This document shows, piece after piece, positions 9,464 to 20,240 of a stretch of DNA of 64,000 nt (its first letter is position 1; every line of letters begins with the position of its first letter). The notes beneath the pieces are model-generated. The model worked only from the letters and a program-made list of their open reading frames with translations, did not search any database and was not told the DNA's origin. Both the position numbers and the translations under genes were made by a program. Origin of the DNA: Bacteroidales bacterium (lineage in GTDB: Bacteria > Bacteroidota > Bacteroidia > Bacteroidales > UBA12077). The stretch is taken from contig JAEINU010000002.1 in assembly GCA_016342685.1 (NCBI GenBank), forward strand, positions 391,085 to 455,084, given 5' to 3'.

Positions 9464-10462
9464 TTAATCTTTAACACATCGCACGGACATTCCCATATAA
9501 GCGTGATAGCCGTTTGCATCGTAAAACTTATCGGTACTTATACCAATTGATCTGGCATAACCATATCGTTTCCCGCTAATTCCTGAATCATATCCATCAA
9601 TTGTCCAGAAATAAGCCATATAACCTTGTGATGAGAAATCACCAGATGCTGTTAACATACCACCTGGCAATGCAGTAAAACCACTTTCGTTGTTTCCACT
9701 ATTAACGGCTGTTGTTAAAGTGCTATTCCAATGTTCAGAACCTGCTTCTTTCATTTTACCACCTGCAACATCAGCTCCACCCAAATAATATAGTAAGGTT
9801 TTGTACTCTTCCTGTGTAGGAACATGCCAACCTTCTGGTGCAATTTCGCGAGAATCTTCTACTGCATAAAAGTTATATAGTTTCCCATAAATTGTCCCGT
9901 TGCTTGCGTTATTATCGTAATTACAATATCCACCCGTTGTTGACAGATCCAAATTTCCAACTGCATTTATTGAAGAGATTGCATCTCCATTTCTATAATA
10001 CGTTGCTTTTAGATTCTCAACCATCCAAATTTGCGAACCAATTTGCACTGTATGATATACATTTCCATCGTAATCGGTTACCGTTAACGGTTCGGTTACT
10101 TCAATTGTAAATTCTTTAGATCCTATCTCCTTATCGTTTAAATATGCTTGAAACGTGATAATTTGTTCGCCCATATCTACTTGAAATGTATTCCAAGTAT
10201 ATTCTGCTGGAAAACTTGTAAATGATTCTAATACATTTCCATTTAGCATTAAATCCAGCTTATCAACTAAATCATAATCGTCAACATCGATGTTTATAGA
10301 AATTATAGCACCTTTCATAATTGAAGCATCAGCTTCAACACCGGTTACTGTTATTTCAACTTCATTCTCGTCATTAGTTGGATCATTACTATCATCACAA
10401 CCTGTTAATATTGCAAGAGCAAATAGGCTAGTAAAAATTAGTGTTTTTAATGTGTTCTTCAT
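9464..10462 (-). CDS. FISUMP-domain lipoprotein with Ig-like N-terminal region
   Basis: Lipobox ALAILTGC; 'DYDGNVYHTVQIGSQIWMVENLKATYYRNGDAI...GWHVPTQEEY...SVRCVKD'. Confidence 0.88.
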   Translation of the reverse strand: MKNTLKTLIFTSLFALAILTGCDDSNDPTNDENEVEITVTGVEADASIMKGAIISINIDVDDYDLVDKLDLMLNGNVLESFTSFPAEYTWNTFQVDMGEQIITFQAYLNDKEIGSKEFTIEVTEPLTVTDYDGNVYHTVQIGSQIWMVENLKATYYRNGDAISSINAVGNLDLSTTGGYCNYDNNASNGTIYGKLYNFYAVEDSREIAPEGWHVPTQEEYKTLLYYLGGADVAGGKMKEAGSEHWNSTLTTAVNSGNNESGFTALPGGMLTASGDFSSQGYMAYFWTIDGYDSGISGKRYGYARSIGISTDKFYDANGYHAYMGMSVRCVKD

Positions 10463-10626
10463 TTTAAAAAAAATTACGATTGTTTGTATTGATTAATATT
10501 CAAGTACAAAACAAATAGAAATTATTCGCAATATTTCTTAGTAAATGAATGCGTTAGATACGAACTTGAATTCGTTGGAATTCGTTCTGAAAGTGTAAAA
10601 TGAAGATATTGATTATGGATAAAACA

Positions 10627-11373
10627 TTATAGCTTATCAAAAACATCTAACAATGCCTGCTTACGCCTATGCGCTATAGGAATTTCCTTTTTATTATTTA
10701 AAATGATTGAACCTCCGTCGGTCTTCGTAATTTTATCGATACAATGAAGGTTAACAAGATATGATTGATGTGGTCTGAAGAAATTATAAACCGATAAAAG
10801 ACTTTCAAACTCTTTTATACTTTTCGAAACAATAATCTCCTTCTTATCTTTGATATAAAAAGTGGTGTAACTATTATCACTTACACAATACAAAATATCT
10901 GAAATATCGACTAAGTGAATTGAATCACTAGTTTTAAGAACTATTTTTTTCGTTTGAGTTTTCTTTTCGTAGTGCTCAAAGAAATTATTTACTTGAGCTT
11001 CGATCTGTTTACTTTCAATTGATTCTACGGCATTTTTAATTGCTGTGCAGAATTCGACTTCATTAACTGGTTTTAAAATATAATCAAGCGCACTAAACTT
11101 TATGGCTTTAATAGCAAATTCGTTAAATGCAGTAATAAAAATGATGGCAAAATGATAAGGATGTACTTTTTGTAAGATATGAAATCCGGTTCCACCTTTT
11201 ATATCAATATCTAGCAAAACAAGTTGTGGCTTTTCGGTTTGTATTAACTCTATTCCAGAATCAACAGAATCGGCTTCACCAACTATTTCAATATCAGAAA
11301 AATTATCAGTTATTAATCTTCGATTAATTTCCCGAATATCTTGCTCGTCATCAATAATTATTGCTCTTATCAT
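10627..11373 (-). CDS. LytTR response regulator
   Basis: Receiver domain (IIDDEQDIREIN...LVLLDIDIKGGTG) + LytTR (FFRPHQSYLVNLHCIDKI). Confidence 0.95.
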   Translation of the reverse strand: MIRAIIIDDEQDIREINRRLITDNFSDIEIVGEADSVDSGIELIQTEKPQLVLLDIDIKGGTGFHILQKVHPYHFAIIFITAFNEFAIKAIKFSALDYILKPVNEVEFCTAIKNAVESIESKQIEAQVNNFFEHYEKKTQTKKIVLKTSDSIHLVDISDILYCVSDNSYTTFYIKDKKEIIVSKSIKEFESLLSVYNFFRPHQSYLVNLHCIDKITKTDGGSIILNNKKEIPIAHRRKQALLDVFDKL

Positions 11374-11404
11374 ATATCATTGTTATTAGCATAAAGATAC
11401 TAAT

Positions 11405-13330
11405 CTACTTAATAATAGGAAGAAATAAATGAATTTTTGTTCCTGTATTTTCATCTTCCGAAATATTTTGAATTGAAAGATCGGGAATATGCTTATTTTT
11501 CTTTTTTAAATGTCTCATTCTTTCATTGAAAATCTGTGTAGCCATCGATTCATGATTCCCATCCTTATTTTGTTGCGAATTACCAAACCCAATTCCATTA
11601 TCCAGAATAGTCACTTCTAAAACATCTACCTTATCACTAATTTCAATTGTAATTTTTCCATCTTTCTCAACTTCTTTTAATCCATGTTTGACTGCATTTT
11701 CGATAAAAGGCTGAATCATCATTGGTGGAATATTGATAAACTCAGTTTCCAAATCTTGATCAATAATGAATTCATATGCAAAAGCATTTTTCATACGCAT
11801 TTGCTCCAACTCTAAATAGTTTGTAAGAGTCTCTATCTCCTCCTCAAGGCTAATTGATTCTTCTGAAGAGTATTTTAATATAGAACGCGATAATGATGCG
11901 AAATTACCTAAAAACTGCGCTGCCTTCTTAGTTTCATTCTTGTACATATAGTTTTGAATACTTCCCAAAGCATTAAAAATAAAATGCGGATTCATTTGTG
12001 AACGAAAAAGCTTTTGTTTTAAATCATCCTGAGCTATTTGTGCATTTTTCTTTCTCATTCTCATTAAAAAGAAAATCATAATTACCAATAATACGAGAAC
12101 CGAGATAACTGCAAGGCCTAGTCTTATTCGTTGATTTTTAATTTTATTTTCGGCTGATAAAAGACTTATCTGTTGTTCTTTCTTTTCTGTTTCATACTGC
12201 GTTTCAATTTCTGTAATCGAATTATGCTTTTCTAAATTATAAATAGAATCATTTAAAACATGAAACAACTTATAAAACTCTAATGCTAAAGCCGGTTTAT
12301 TAATATTCTCATAGATTTCTGAGATAAATTCATAAGCTGATAATTTCTCATGATCTAATCCACATTCATCTGCTTTTTGCAAAGATTTATTCGCTAAAAT
12401 TAACGCAGAATCGATCTTCCCCATTTCATTGTATAAATTCGACAAATAAATAAATTCTTCGGCTATTCCCATACAATCATCAATCTCAATTGAAAGTTTT
12501 AAAACTTTCCTATGCATTTCAATCGCTTTATCTATTTCTCCATAGGTAAAATATACTTCGGCCATATTTCCATAACCAACTGCCATTCCACGTTTCCAAT
12601 TGCCTTTTTCAGAATAATAAGCTACCAACTTATAATTGACAAGTGCACTATCCATATCGTTAAGCGTGTTATAATACCCAGCTATTTCATTATGAATTAT
12701 AGCCATTTGGAAGTTATCGGGGTTATCATGCTTAGATATAGCTATTTTAGCTTTGTTAAGGTATTGAAAATGATTAATTGTATCCTGAAGTTTTTGGTAA
12801 ACTGTAGCAAGCGCGGTGTAATTATTAACTAATCGTGGATGATTACAATTTTCTCGGATTTTAAGTGATTTCATTTGATAAATAATAGCTTTATCATAAT
12901 CTGCTAAATCCTTATAAACTCTACCAATATTTTCATAAGAATTCGAAATACTAAGTGTATCATTCAATTCTGAGTTTATAGCTAATGCTTTTGAAAAATA
13001 ATCTAAAGCCACCTGATTTCTTCCCCCCAAACAATTTGAAATACCCAATATATTATATACCTCAGCTTCATATACTTTATCACTAGTTTTATGTGCAAGC
13101 TTTAGCATTTCATCTACAACTTCTTTATGTAAATCCCAACTACCAGAATGCTCATAAACATTTGCTAATTCAATTAATTCAGATTTTACTTTTTCAATAT
13201 CTTTAATAACATTAGCACTTTCAATTATCTGCGTTATACTATCAGCTTTATTTTCTGCAGATTGTTGAGCAAAACATATTTTAAAGCTGAAAATAGAAAA
13301 TAAAATTGGTAGATAAACCTTAATAATCAT
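11405..13330 (-). CDS. TPR-containing LytS-type sensor histidine kinase
   Basis: TPR repeats, TM segment, 'FRSQMNPHFIFNALGSIQNYM' His_kinase motif, HATPase. Confidence 0.95.
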   Translation of the reverse strand: MIIKVYLPILFSIFSFKICFAQQSAENKADSITQIIESANVIKDIEKVKSELIELANVYEHSGSWDLHKEVVDEMLKLAHKTSDKVYEAEVYNILGISNCLGGRNQVALDYFSKALAINSELNDTLSISNSYENIGRVYKDLADYDKAIIYQMKSLKIRENCNHPRLVNNYTALATVYQKLQDTINHFQYLNKAKIAISKHDNPDNFQMAIIHNEIAGYYNTLNDMDSALVNYKLVAYYSEKGNWKRGMAVGYGNMAEVYFTYGEIDKAIEMHRKVLKLSIEIDDCMGIAEEFIYLSNLYNEMGKIDSALILANKSLQKADECGLDHEKLSAYEFISEIYENINKPALALEFYKLFHVLNDSIYNLEKHNSITEIETQYETEKKEQQISLLSAENKIKNQRIRLGLAVISVLVLLVIMIFFLMRMRKKNAQIAQDDLKQKLFRSQMNPHFIFNALGSIQNYMYKNETKKAAQFLGNFASLSRSILKYSSEESISLEEEIETLTNYLELEQMRMKNAFAYEFIIDQDLETEFINIPPMMIQPFIENAVKHGLKEVEKDGKITIEISDKVDVLEVTILDNGIGFGNSQQNKDGNHESMATQIFNERMRHLKKKNKHIPDLSIQNISEDENTGTKIHLFLPIIK

Positions 13331-13412
13331 TCGAAATATATTCTTTTGGGTTAATAAATATGATCTAAATATATTCTTTACATATTAATTTTTTCATGAG
13401 TTTTGTTAGTAT

Positions 13413-13450
13413 ATAAAAAAAGCACCCACAACCGAAGTTATGAGTGCTCT
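13413..13450 (-). terminator. Rho-independent terminator candidate for the oxidoreductase operon
   Basis: AGCACccACAAC-cgaa-GTTatGAGTGCT followed on minus strand by poly-T. Confidence 0.6.
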
Positions 13451-13471
13451 AATATTTAAGTTATGATTTTT

Positions 13472-14026
13472 CTAGTTAAGAATCTGAACTTCTTCAACTA
13501 CTTCACTACCTCTGGTAATTGCTTTTTCATTAACAGGTATCATGTGATGGTAACGTTCTGGCAATGATTTTTTCAAACCAGCAATAACATTTTCCATTTT
13601 AAATATAGGCTTAATCTTTAAGAATCCACCTAAAACAATCATGTTAAAAGTTTTACTTGTTTCCATCTTAGAAGCAGCTTCAGCAGCTGACACACGATAA
13701 ATATTAATATCTTTTCTTTCTGGATGATTAACTATTCCATTAGGATCGTATATTAAAGTACCACCAGGTTTAACCATACTTTCAAATTTATCCATTGATT
13801 GTTGGTTAAGAATAATAGCTGTGTCAAATTCATTAATGATAGGAGAACTGATTCTATCGTCGCTAATAATAACAGTAACGTTTGCAGTACCACCTCTCAT
13901 CTCTGGACCATAAGATGGCATCCAGGTTACTTCTTGTCCTTGAACAATACCTGAGTAACACATAATCTTACCCATAGAAAGAACACCCTGTCCACCAAAT
14001 CCGGCTATAATTATTTCTTCTGTCAT
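13472..14026 (-). CDS. 2-oxoacid:ferredoxin oxidoreductase gamma subunit
   Basis: EEIIIAGFGGQGVLSMGKIMCYSGIVQGQEVTWMPSYGPEMRGGTANVTVIIS. Confidence 0.95.
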   Translation of the reverse strand: MTEEIIIAGFGGQGVLSMGKIMCYSGIVQGQEVTWMPSYGPEMRGGTANVTVIISDDRISSPIINEFDTAIILNQQSMDKFESMVKPGGTLIYDPNGIVNHPERKDINIYRVSAAEAASKMETSKTFNMIVLGGFLKIKPIFKMENVIAGLKKSLPERYHHMIPVNEKAITRGSEVVEEVQILN

Positions 14027-14067
14027 TTTTCTTAATTTTTAAATTATAATTAGAATGATACTCAGAT

Positions 14068-14847
14068 TTATTCCTCTGGAACTTTAATATCTCCAAGTGG
14101 ATAATATGGGAACATGTTATCAACCATCCATTTATTAGATTGGTTTGGTGTCATTTTCCATCCTGAGTTACAATTCGATACTATCTCAACAAAAGAAAGG
14201 CCTTTTTTCAATTTTTGGTTTTCGAACGCTTTCTTAATAGCTTTTTTCGCTTTACGAACAGCAGAAGGAGTATGAACAGCCTGACGACTAACAAAATAAG
14301 TTCCTGGTAATTGAGCAACTAATTCTGTCATCTTTAAAGGAGAACCCATCGTTTCAACATCACGACCATAAGGAGATGTCGATGATTTCATTCCTGGTAA
14401 TGTAGTTGGAGCCATTTGTCCACCTGTCATACCGTAAATCCCATTATTAACGAAGATTATAGTAATATTTTCACCACGGTTACATGCATGAATAGTTTCA
14501 GCAGTACCAATTGCAGCTAAATCACCATCTCCTTGATATGTGAATACGTATTTTTCAGGGTATAAACGCTTAATAGCAGTAGCTAAAGCAGGAGCTCTAC
14601 CATGAGCTGCCTGTTGCATGTCAATATCCATGAATTCGTAAGCAAGTACAGAACAACCAACAGGAGCAATTCCAATTGTTTCTTCTTGAGCATTTAATTC
14701 TTCGATAACTTCCATCACTAAACGGTGTGCAGTACCATGACCACAACCAGGACAATAGCTAAGCGATTTATCTGTAAGAAGATCTGTTTTTTTATAAACA
14801 AGATTCTCTTCTTGTACTATATCATTGTTTGTTATTTTTTCAGCCAT
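14068..14847 (-). CDS. 2-oxoacid:ferredoxin oxidoreductase beta subunit (TPP-binding)
   Basis: SYCPGCGHGTAHRLVMEVIEEL...YVFTYQGDGDLAAIGTAETIHACNRGENITIIFVNNGIYGMTGGQMAPTT. Confidence 0.95.
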   Translation of the reverse strand: MAEKITNNDIVQEENLVYKKTDLLTDKSLSYCPGCGHGTAHRLVMEVIEELNAQEETIGIAPVGCSVLAYEFMDIDMQQAAHGRAPALATAIKRLYPEKYVFTYQGDGDLAAIGTAETIHACNRGENITIIFVNNGIYGMTGGQMAPTTLPGMKSSTSPYGRDVETMGSPLKMTELVAQLPGTYFVSRQAVHTPSAVRKAKKAIKKAFENQKLKKGLSFVEIVSNCNSGWKMTPNQSNKWMVDNMFPYYPLGDIKVPEE

Positions 14848-14858
14848 TTTTTATCCTC

Positions 14859-15935
14859 CTATAAAAATTTTTGTTCCAAAGCTTCAACAACTTCTCCTGG
14901 TGATGGGATAATTCCACCCATTCTACCAAAGTGCTCAACAGGAATGTTACATTCAACAGCTAATTTAACATCTTCAATCATTTGCCCTGCACTCATCTCA
15001 ACAGACAACATACCTTTTACCTGTTTGCTAAGCTCCATAAGTCTTTTGCTTGGGAATGGGAATAAAGTAATTGGACGTAATAAACCAACTTTAATTCCTT
15101 TAGCACGTGCTAGCTCGATTGATTTTTGGCAAATACGAGCACTAGTACCGTATGCTACAAAAATATATTCAGCATCTTCTGTTTCCATCTCTTCATAGCG
15201 AACTTCGTTTGCTTCAACTTCTTTATATTTGGCTTGAAGTTTTTGATTAAACAGCTCTTGCTTATTTGAGTCAAGATCTAAAGAAGTTATTATGTTTCTC
15301 TCACGATTAGCATCTTTACCTGTTGTAGCCCAAGGACATTTTTCCTTAACCTGAGCATCAGTTAATCTCACTTTTTGTTCTCCAATTTCAACTTTTTCCA
15401 TCATCTGGCCAATTGCACCATCAGAAAGGATCATTACTGGATTTCTATATTTAAAAGCTAAATCGAAACTTAATTCAACAAAATCGTACATTTCTTGAAC
15501 AGAAGCAGGCGCTAAAACAATTAATTTATAATCGCCATGACCACCACCTTTTACAGCTTGAAAATAATCTGATTGAGCAGGCTGAATAGTACCAAGACCA
15601 GGGCCTCCCCTAACAACATTTAAAATCATACAAGGAAGTTCAGCTCCTGCAATATAAGTAATACCTTCTTGTTTTAAGCTTATTCCAGGACTTGAAGAAG
15701 ATGTCATTACCATCTTACCTGCACCTGCACCAGCGTAAACCATATTAATAGCAGCAATTTCACTTTCTGCTTGAAGAACAACCATTCCGGTTCTTTCTTC
15801 TGGTTTTTCTAACATAAGGTACTCAAGAACTTCTGATTGCGGAGTAATTGGATAACCAAAATACCCGTCGACACCTGCACGAATAGCTGCTTCAGATATC
15901 GCTTCGTTGCCTTTCATTAATCTTAATTCTTTCAT
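14859..15935 (-). CDS. vorB: 2-oxoacid:ferredoxin oxidoreductase alpha subunit (VorB-type)
   Basis: MKELRLMKGNEAISEAAIRAGVDGYFGYPITPQSEVLEYL...TSSSSPGISLKQEGITYIAGAELPCMI. Confidence 0.9.
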   Translation of the reverse strand: MKELRLMKGNEAISEAAIRAGVDGYFGYPITPQSEVLEYLMLEKPEERTGMVVLQAESEIAAINMVYAGAGAGKMVMTSSSSPGISLKQEGITYIAGAELPCMILNVVRGGPGLGTIQPAQSDYFQAVKGGGHGDYKLIVLAPASVQEMYDFVELSFDLAFKYRNPVMILSDGAIGQMMEKVEIGEQKVRLTDAQVKEKCPWATTGKDANRERNIITSLDLDSNKQELFNQKLQAKYKEVEANEVRYEEMETEDAEYIFVAYGTSARICQKSIELARAKGIKVGLLRPITLFPFPSKRLMELSKQVKGMLSVEMSAGQMIEDVKLAVECNIPVEHFGRMGGIIPSPGEVVEALEQKFL

Positions 15936-15961
15936 TATCTATAGTTCTTTTAAATTTAATA

Positions 15962-16192
15962 CTATGCGTCTACTTTTTTTCTGTAAACAGTAATTACTCC
16001 ATCTGGACAAACAATAGCACAATTAGCGCAACCAATACAAGCATCTGGATTTGCCATGTGGGCATAATGATACCCTTTTCCATTTACTTCTTCGGCTAAT
16101 CGTATTACATCTTGTGGACATGCAGGCATACAAACTTCGCAGCCTTTACATTTCTCAATGTCAACTACTATTGACCCTTTAACTTTTGCCAT
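15962..16192 (-). CDS. 2x[4Fe-4S] ferredoxin-like delta subunit
   Basis: CKGCEVCMPACPQDVI...CIGCANCAIVCPDGVI. Confidence 0.95.
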   Translation of the reverse strand: MAKVKGSIVVDIEKCKGCEVCMPACPQDVIRLAEEVNGKGYHYAHMANPDACIGCANCAIVCPDGVITVYRKKVDA

Positions 16193-16342
16193 TATATTTA
16201 AAATTTAGTTTTTAATATTTACTTTTGAATGCTCTCCAAAGATAGCATTTTTTGATCAGTTTTCCCTCAAAAAAGCTCATCCCAACGCCTGTTCTTCAAC
16301 AGGTTTAATGTCTAGATATAATGAACTTACAGGCTAAAATCA

Positions 16343-17674
16343 TTATTGAGCGTGGTGCTCGTTAAATGTCTTTAATCTGTTCTCAAGATCTTCAAATTGT
16401 GATCGTTGAATTTGCGAAACACAAGCTCTTAATCCTTCAATTCTTTCACTTCCTGTTGTTGCTAATGAAATGGCACTTATACCATAATAAAGTAACTCTT
16501 CTACCAATTCAACTCCATCCATTCCCGGATACGAAAATGTAAAATAGAAACCATCGGCTAATGGCTCATTCTCATCCATATCGTATACAATCTTAAATCC
16601 ATTCTCGGTAAAGAGTTTCTTAATAATTTTGGCTCTCTCACCATATTCCTTTACCTCCTCAACAAAGTTGAATTCACCATCGTTAGCAGCTTTTAATATT
16701 GCAGCTAAACCGTATTGAGCAGAATGACTTGTTCCTGATGATAAAGAATAAATTGCTCCATAAACCATAGAATAACCAAATTCGTCTGTTTTATAGAATC
16801 TCTTTAAATCAGGAAATCTTTTATTAAATAAAGCATCAGAGATTACCATCATTCCTATTCTTTGTCCAGCATAACTGAATGACTTAGAACTTGAAATCAG
16901 TAAAATATAATTATCGGTATAATGAGCAACAGATGCTTGATAAGGTGCAACTCCCGGTTTCGATAAATCTTTACGAAAATCCATAGCAAAATATGCTAAA
17001 TCTTCCATAATAATTACATCGTACTTTGTTGCTAATTCTCCAATTACTTTCAACTCGATTTCTGTAAAACAAATCCATGATGGATTGTTAGGATTTGAAT
17101 AAAGTATTGTTGAGATATTTCCTTTTTGAAGATACTCTTCAAGTTTAGCTTTTAATTTATCACCACGATAATTGTACACATCGAATGATTCATATTTTAA
17201 GCCTAAAACATTATGTTGCATTTTCTGAACTGGAAAACCCGGATCAATAAATAAAGTGGTATCTTTTTTTACATCTCTTCTGCACGAAACCATGAAAGAT
17301 GCAAATCCACCTTGCATTGAACCTACTGTAGGCAAACAGTTCTTTTCATCAACATCAACATTCATGAAATTTTTAACAAATCGTGAAATTTCTTTTTTAA
17401 GAATATCAACACCTTCGATCATAGGGTATTTAGAAGCAACTCCACTTCTTAGTGCAGCAATTTCTCCTTCGATTCCAACCTGTGCAGGAGGTAATCCCGG
17501 AACTCCCATTTCCATACGAACATATTTGTCGCCTGATTCTTTTTCTATTTCGTTAACTAAACGAACTAACTCACGAATAGAAGCTAATCCTATCTTTCCT
17601 AAACCACTTTGCTCTATTTTGTTCTTAACAACGCAAGCATCAATTGGTGTTTTTCTTGTCAAAGTATCGCTCAT
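16343..17674 (-). CDS. PLP-dependent class I/II aminotransferase
   Basis: 'YSNPNNPSWICFTEIEL', 'LISSSKSFSYAGQRIGMMVIS' lysine motif. Confidence 0.93.
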   Translation of the reverse strand: MSDTLTRKTPIDACVVKNKIEQSGLGKIGLASIRELVRLVNEIEKESGDKYVRMEMGVPGLPPAQVGIEGEIAALRSGVASKYPMIEGVDILKKEISRFVKNFMNVDVDEKNCLPTVGSMQGGFASFMVSCRRDVKKDTTLFIDPGFPVQKMQHNVLGLKYESFDVYNYRGDKLKAKLEEYLQKGNISTILYSNPNNPSWICFTEIELKVIGELATKYDVIIMEDLAYFAMDFRKDLSKPGVAPYQASVAHYTDNYILLISSSKSFSYAGQRIGMMVISDALFNKRFPDLKRFYKTDEFGYSMVYGAIYSLSSGTSHSAQYGLAAILKAANDGEFNFVEEVKEYGERAKIIKKLFTENGFKIVYDMDENEPLADGFYFTFSYPGMDGVELVEELLYYGISAISLATTGSERIEGLRACVSQIQRSQFEDLENRLKTFNEHHAQ

Positions 17675-17713
17675 AATGTAAACGTTTTACTTGATATGTA
17701 TTTTGAATTTGAT

Positions 17714-18268
17714 TTATTTCAATTCAGGTTTAATACTTTCAACCCAGTTGTTAACTCTTTCGTCGGTTAATTCAGGTTCGAAATCTTCATTTACAGGCAA
17801 CCCTATAAATTTACCATCAATAATTGCTTGCGACTCTCTACAATCATAAGCTTCTGTATCAACTGCACCTACAATTTTTGCTCCTTTTGGAAGAATTTTC
17901 TCAGCAAGAACTCCTAATGCATCAACAAAATGTAAATCATAAGAAATTTGATCTCCTAAACCAAACATCGCAATTACTTTATTTGAGTAATCAGCTTTTT
18001 CTACTTCTGGTAGAAAAACATCCCAATCATTTGCTGATTTATCAGATTCCCAAGTTTCTTTACCAATTGTAGATAATCCGAAAATTACATTTTCATATTT
18101 ATCAACATCAGCAGATTTTGCATCTTTAGCAGGAATTAAATCAACATTTTCATTACCAAGTGCAGCAGCAACTTTCTTAGCTACTCTTTCTGTTGATCCA
18201 CCAAGCGGGCCGTAAAATAATCCTATTTTTTTCATCGTATTTTTTTTATTAGTTTTTCCTATACTCAC
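17714..18268 (-). CDS. Flavodoxin (long-chain type)
   Basis: KKIGLFYGPLGGSTERVAKKVAAALG...NVIFGLSTIGKETWESDKSANDWDVFLPEVEKADYSNKVIAMFGLGDQ. Confidence 0.93.
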   Translation of the reverse strand: MSIGKTNKKNTMKKIGLFYGPLGGSTERVAKKVAAALGNENVDLIPAKDAKSADVDKYENVIFGLSTIGKETWESDKSANDWDVFLPEVEKADYSNKVIAMFGLGDQISYDLHFVDALGVLAEKILPKGAKIVGAVDTEAYDCRESQAIIDGKFIGLPVNEDFEPELTDERVNNWVESIKPELK

Positions 18269-18278
18269 AAATATACAA

Positions 18279-18971
18279 TTAATTTGTGCTTTTCAAACTT
18301 GCAATTGCTAACAGTATACCGAGCACTACTCCTAGTATTGCCGCAAATAAAACTTGATATTGAACGGGTAAAAGGAATGTTATAGTATGTGCTGGAATCC
18401 AAAAAAATGGAATTGTTTTTTTAAATACAAAGTTCCATTGAACAGACCAATTCATATTAGCCATTATTTCGCCAAATTTGATCTTTCTAAATAAACATGA
18501 AATTGTTCCACCATTATTGATAATATGAATATCTGTAATCTGGTGCAATGTCATCATTATAGGTGCGTAGATCAAGTTAATTGTTGCACTGATTGAAAAT
18601 GCAACCAGTAATTTCAACCATGTGAACGAACCCTTCATTGCTTCAACGGCCTCAGAAAACCCTAAGTAAGCTAAGAATTTTGGTGTTCCTGTTGCGAATA
18701 TCACAAAGGACATTTTAATTGTTAATCCCAAAAAGCCCCAGACAATGGCTCTTGGAATCAATCCAAATCCTTTTTTATTATATACTCCACTTCTTATTCG
18801 AAGTCCTATAGATTCACCTATTGTAGCAAGTATTGCAAATTTTATAAAGCTGGTAATCATTCCATGATCTTTATTAAAAGAATCGTAGAAATTAAATACG
18901 GAATCTGATAAAAAGAATGGTAGAAACAACATTATAAAGCAAATGACAAAAAGTATATCTTTTTTTTTCAT
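18279..18971 (-). CDS. Multi-TM membrane protein, possibly Mpv17/PMP22-like
   Basis: Several TM segments; C-terminal 'NWSVQWNFVFKKTIPFFWIPAHTITFLLPVQYQVLFAAILGVVLGILL' resembles the Mpv17 signature. Confidence 0.5.
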   Translation of the reverse strand: MKKKDILFVICFIMLFLPFFLSDSVFNFYDSFNKDHGMITSFIKFAILATIGESIGLRIRSGVYNKKGFGLIPRAIVWGFLGLTIKMSFVIFATGTPKFLAYLGFSEAVEAMKGSFTWLKLLVAFSISATINLIYAPIMMTLHQITDIHIINNGGTISCLFRKIKFGEIMANMNWSVQWNFVFKKTIPFFWIPAHTITFLLPVQYQVLFAAILGVVLGILLAIASLKSTN

Positions 18972-18988
18972 TTTTTAAAATTTGGTAA

Positions 18989-20239
18989 TTAAAAGAAGTG
19001 AAATGCCGAAAATAAGATTCGTGTATTGGACACTTCATGTGATTTTGTAAATTCACCATATTTATTTACATCATCGCCATAAGCTGCAACAGTGTACTCA
19101 AGCTCAACAGCCAACAAAAAGTTTTTAATCTTATGAGAAACTGTTGGAGTAATTCGATAAACATAATCGAGGTTCAATGCCATTCCGTAGGTATCTCCAA
19201 CAAGCACATCAGTCGCTCCAAGATTTTTAGTATACCCTCCAAACAAACCAACTTTTGTTTGATCGCCATAAACAATATTTGCCCACGTATACATATGATT
19301 AAAAGGGCTATATTCTTCGATTCCAGTTAAAGGATCAATCTTACTTACTCCATAACCACCAGGCATAATATATTCCGACAAATTTTGTCCGTATATAGCT
19401 TTTGACTTAATTAAAAGCTTTGACTTTTGATATTTAAAGTATGCCATTCCAGCATAAGAGTTTAGCTTTTCATCAGTAAGATAATTCAATCCTCCTGTTA
19501 AGGCAGTATCAACTGACAAACGTGGTTGAATGCATTTATAATCAACTGCCACACCTAATAAAAAATTCCCTGGTCGGTATTGAACTTGCAAATGCAAATT
19601 AGGAATATTCGAATTCTTTAAATACTTAGATGATTTGCCGTCAGGGCCACTATTTACATAATCGGCCTGCGAAATGGCTGCTCCAATAATTTTAAATTTT
19701 CCTAATTTATGCGATATCAAAAGTTGTGGACTACGATTAAAAGGTTGGAAAGGAATCCCTGTGTTTAAAGACATTACTGAAGGGTAAACTTCCTTTACAA
19801 ACATCGGATGCCACTCCTGACCAAGAAGAATCTCTGTTTTCTCCCAGCTTAATTTCGAATAAGCATGACGCAATCGAACTCTGCTTGTTGAGAAACCACC
19901 TGTGACGCCTGTAAAATCGACTTCAAGTAATCCGCTTAGCTTTGCCCCAAAAACATCAGGTCCCGATATTTTACCGCGAATTCTGGAAGATATATCGACT
20001 ATTCCAACAGAACTTTTTGCATTGATATCTTTTCCATTTTCATCGTAATTTACATCTTTTGGAAAAAGATGTAACAATCCTTCCAATGCTTCAACATTCT
20101 GACGTGAATCAAAATAAATATCGCTTTTTATAAAACCGGATGCTTCTATCTTGATCTTTTTCTCTTCCGATTCTTGTCCAAAAACTTGACTTGATACAAG
20201 AAGTAATAATAAAACGATATATCTTAAATTCAATTTCAC
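18989..20239 (-). CDS. Outer-membrane beta-barrel/porin-like protein; start reassigned to GTG at 20239
   Basis: From GTG: VKLNLRYIVLLLLLVSSQVFGQ signal peptide, then alternating barrel-like strands ending in aromatic 'FSAFHFF'. The ORF-track N-terminus (to 20302) overlaps an upstream small ORF. Confidence 0.75.
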   Translation of the reverse strand: MKLNLRYIVLLLLLVSSQVFGQESEEKKIKIEASGFIKSDIYFDSRQNVEALEGLLHLFPKDVNYDENGKDINAKSSVGIVDISSRIRGKISGPDVFGAKLSGLLEVDFTGVTGGFSTSRVRLRHAYSKLSWEKTEILLGQEWHPMFVKEVYPSVMSLNTGIPFQPFNRSPQLLISHKLGKFKIIGAAISQADYVNSGPDGKSSKYLKNSNIPNLHLQVQYRPGNFLLGVAVDYKCIQPRLSVDTALTGGLNYLTDEKLNSYAGMAYFKYQKSKLLIKSKAIYGQNLSEYIMPGGYGVSKIDPLTGIEEYSPFNHMYTWANIVYGDQTKVGLFGGYTKNLGATDVLVGDTYGMALNLDYVYRITPTVSHKIKNFLLAVELEYTVAAYGDDVNKYGEFTKSHEVSNTRILFSAFHFF

Positions 20240-20240
20240 T

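Noticed and set aside
14725-15198. 157-aa plus-strand ORF (and similar: 17256-17681, 21633-21950, 12512-12832, 45472-45786)
   Set aside because: Antisense to strongly supported genes; composition reflects the mirrored codons and no family motif is visible.
16343-17674. Aminotransferase as a dedicated partner of the hydroxyproline island
   Set aside because: It is on the opposite strand about 10 kb away, within the 2-oxoacid cluster; a functional tie is only speculative.
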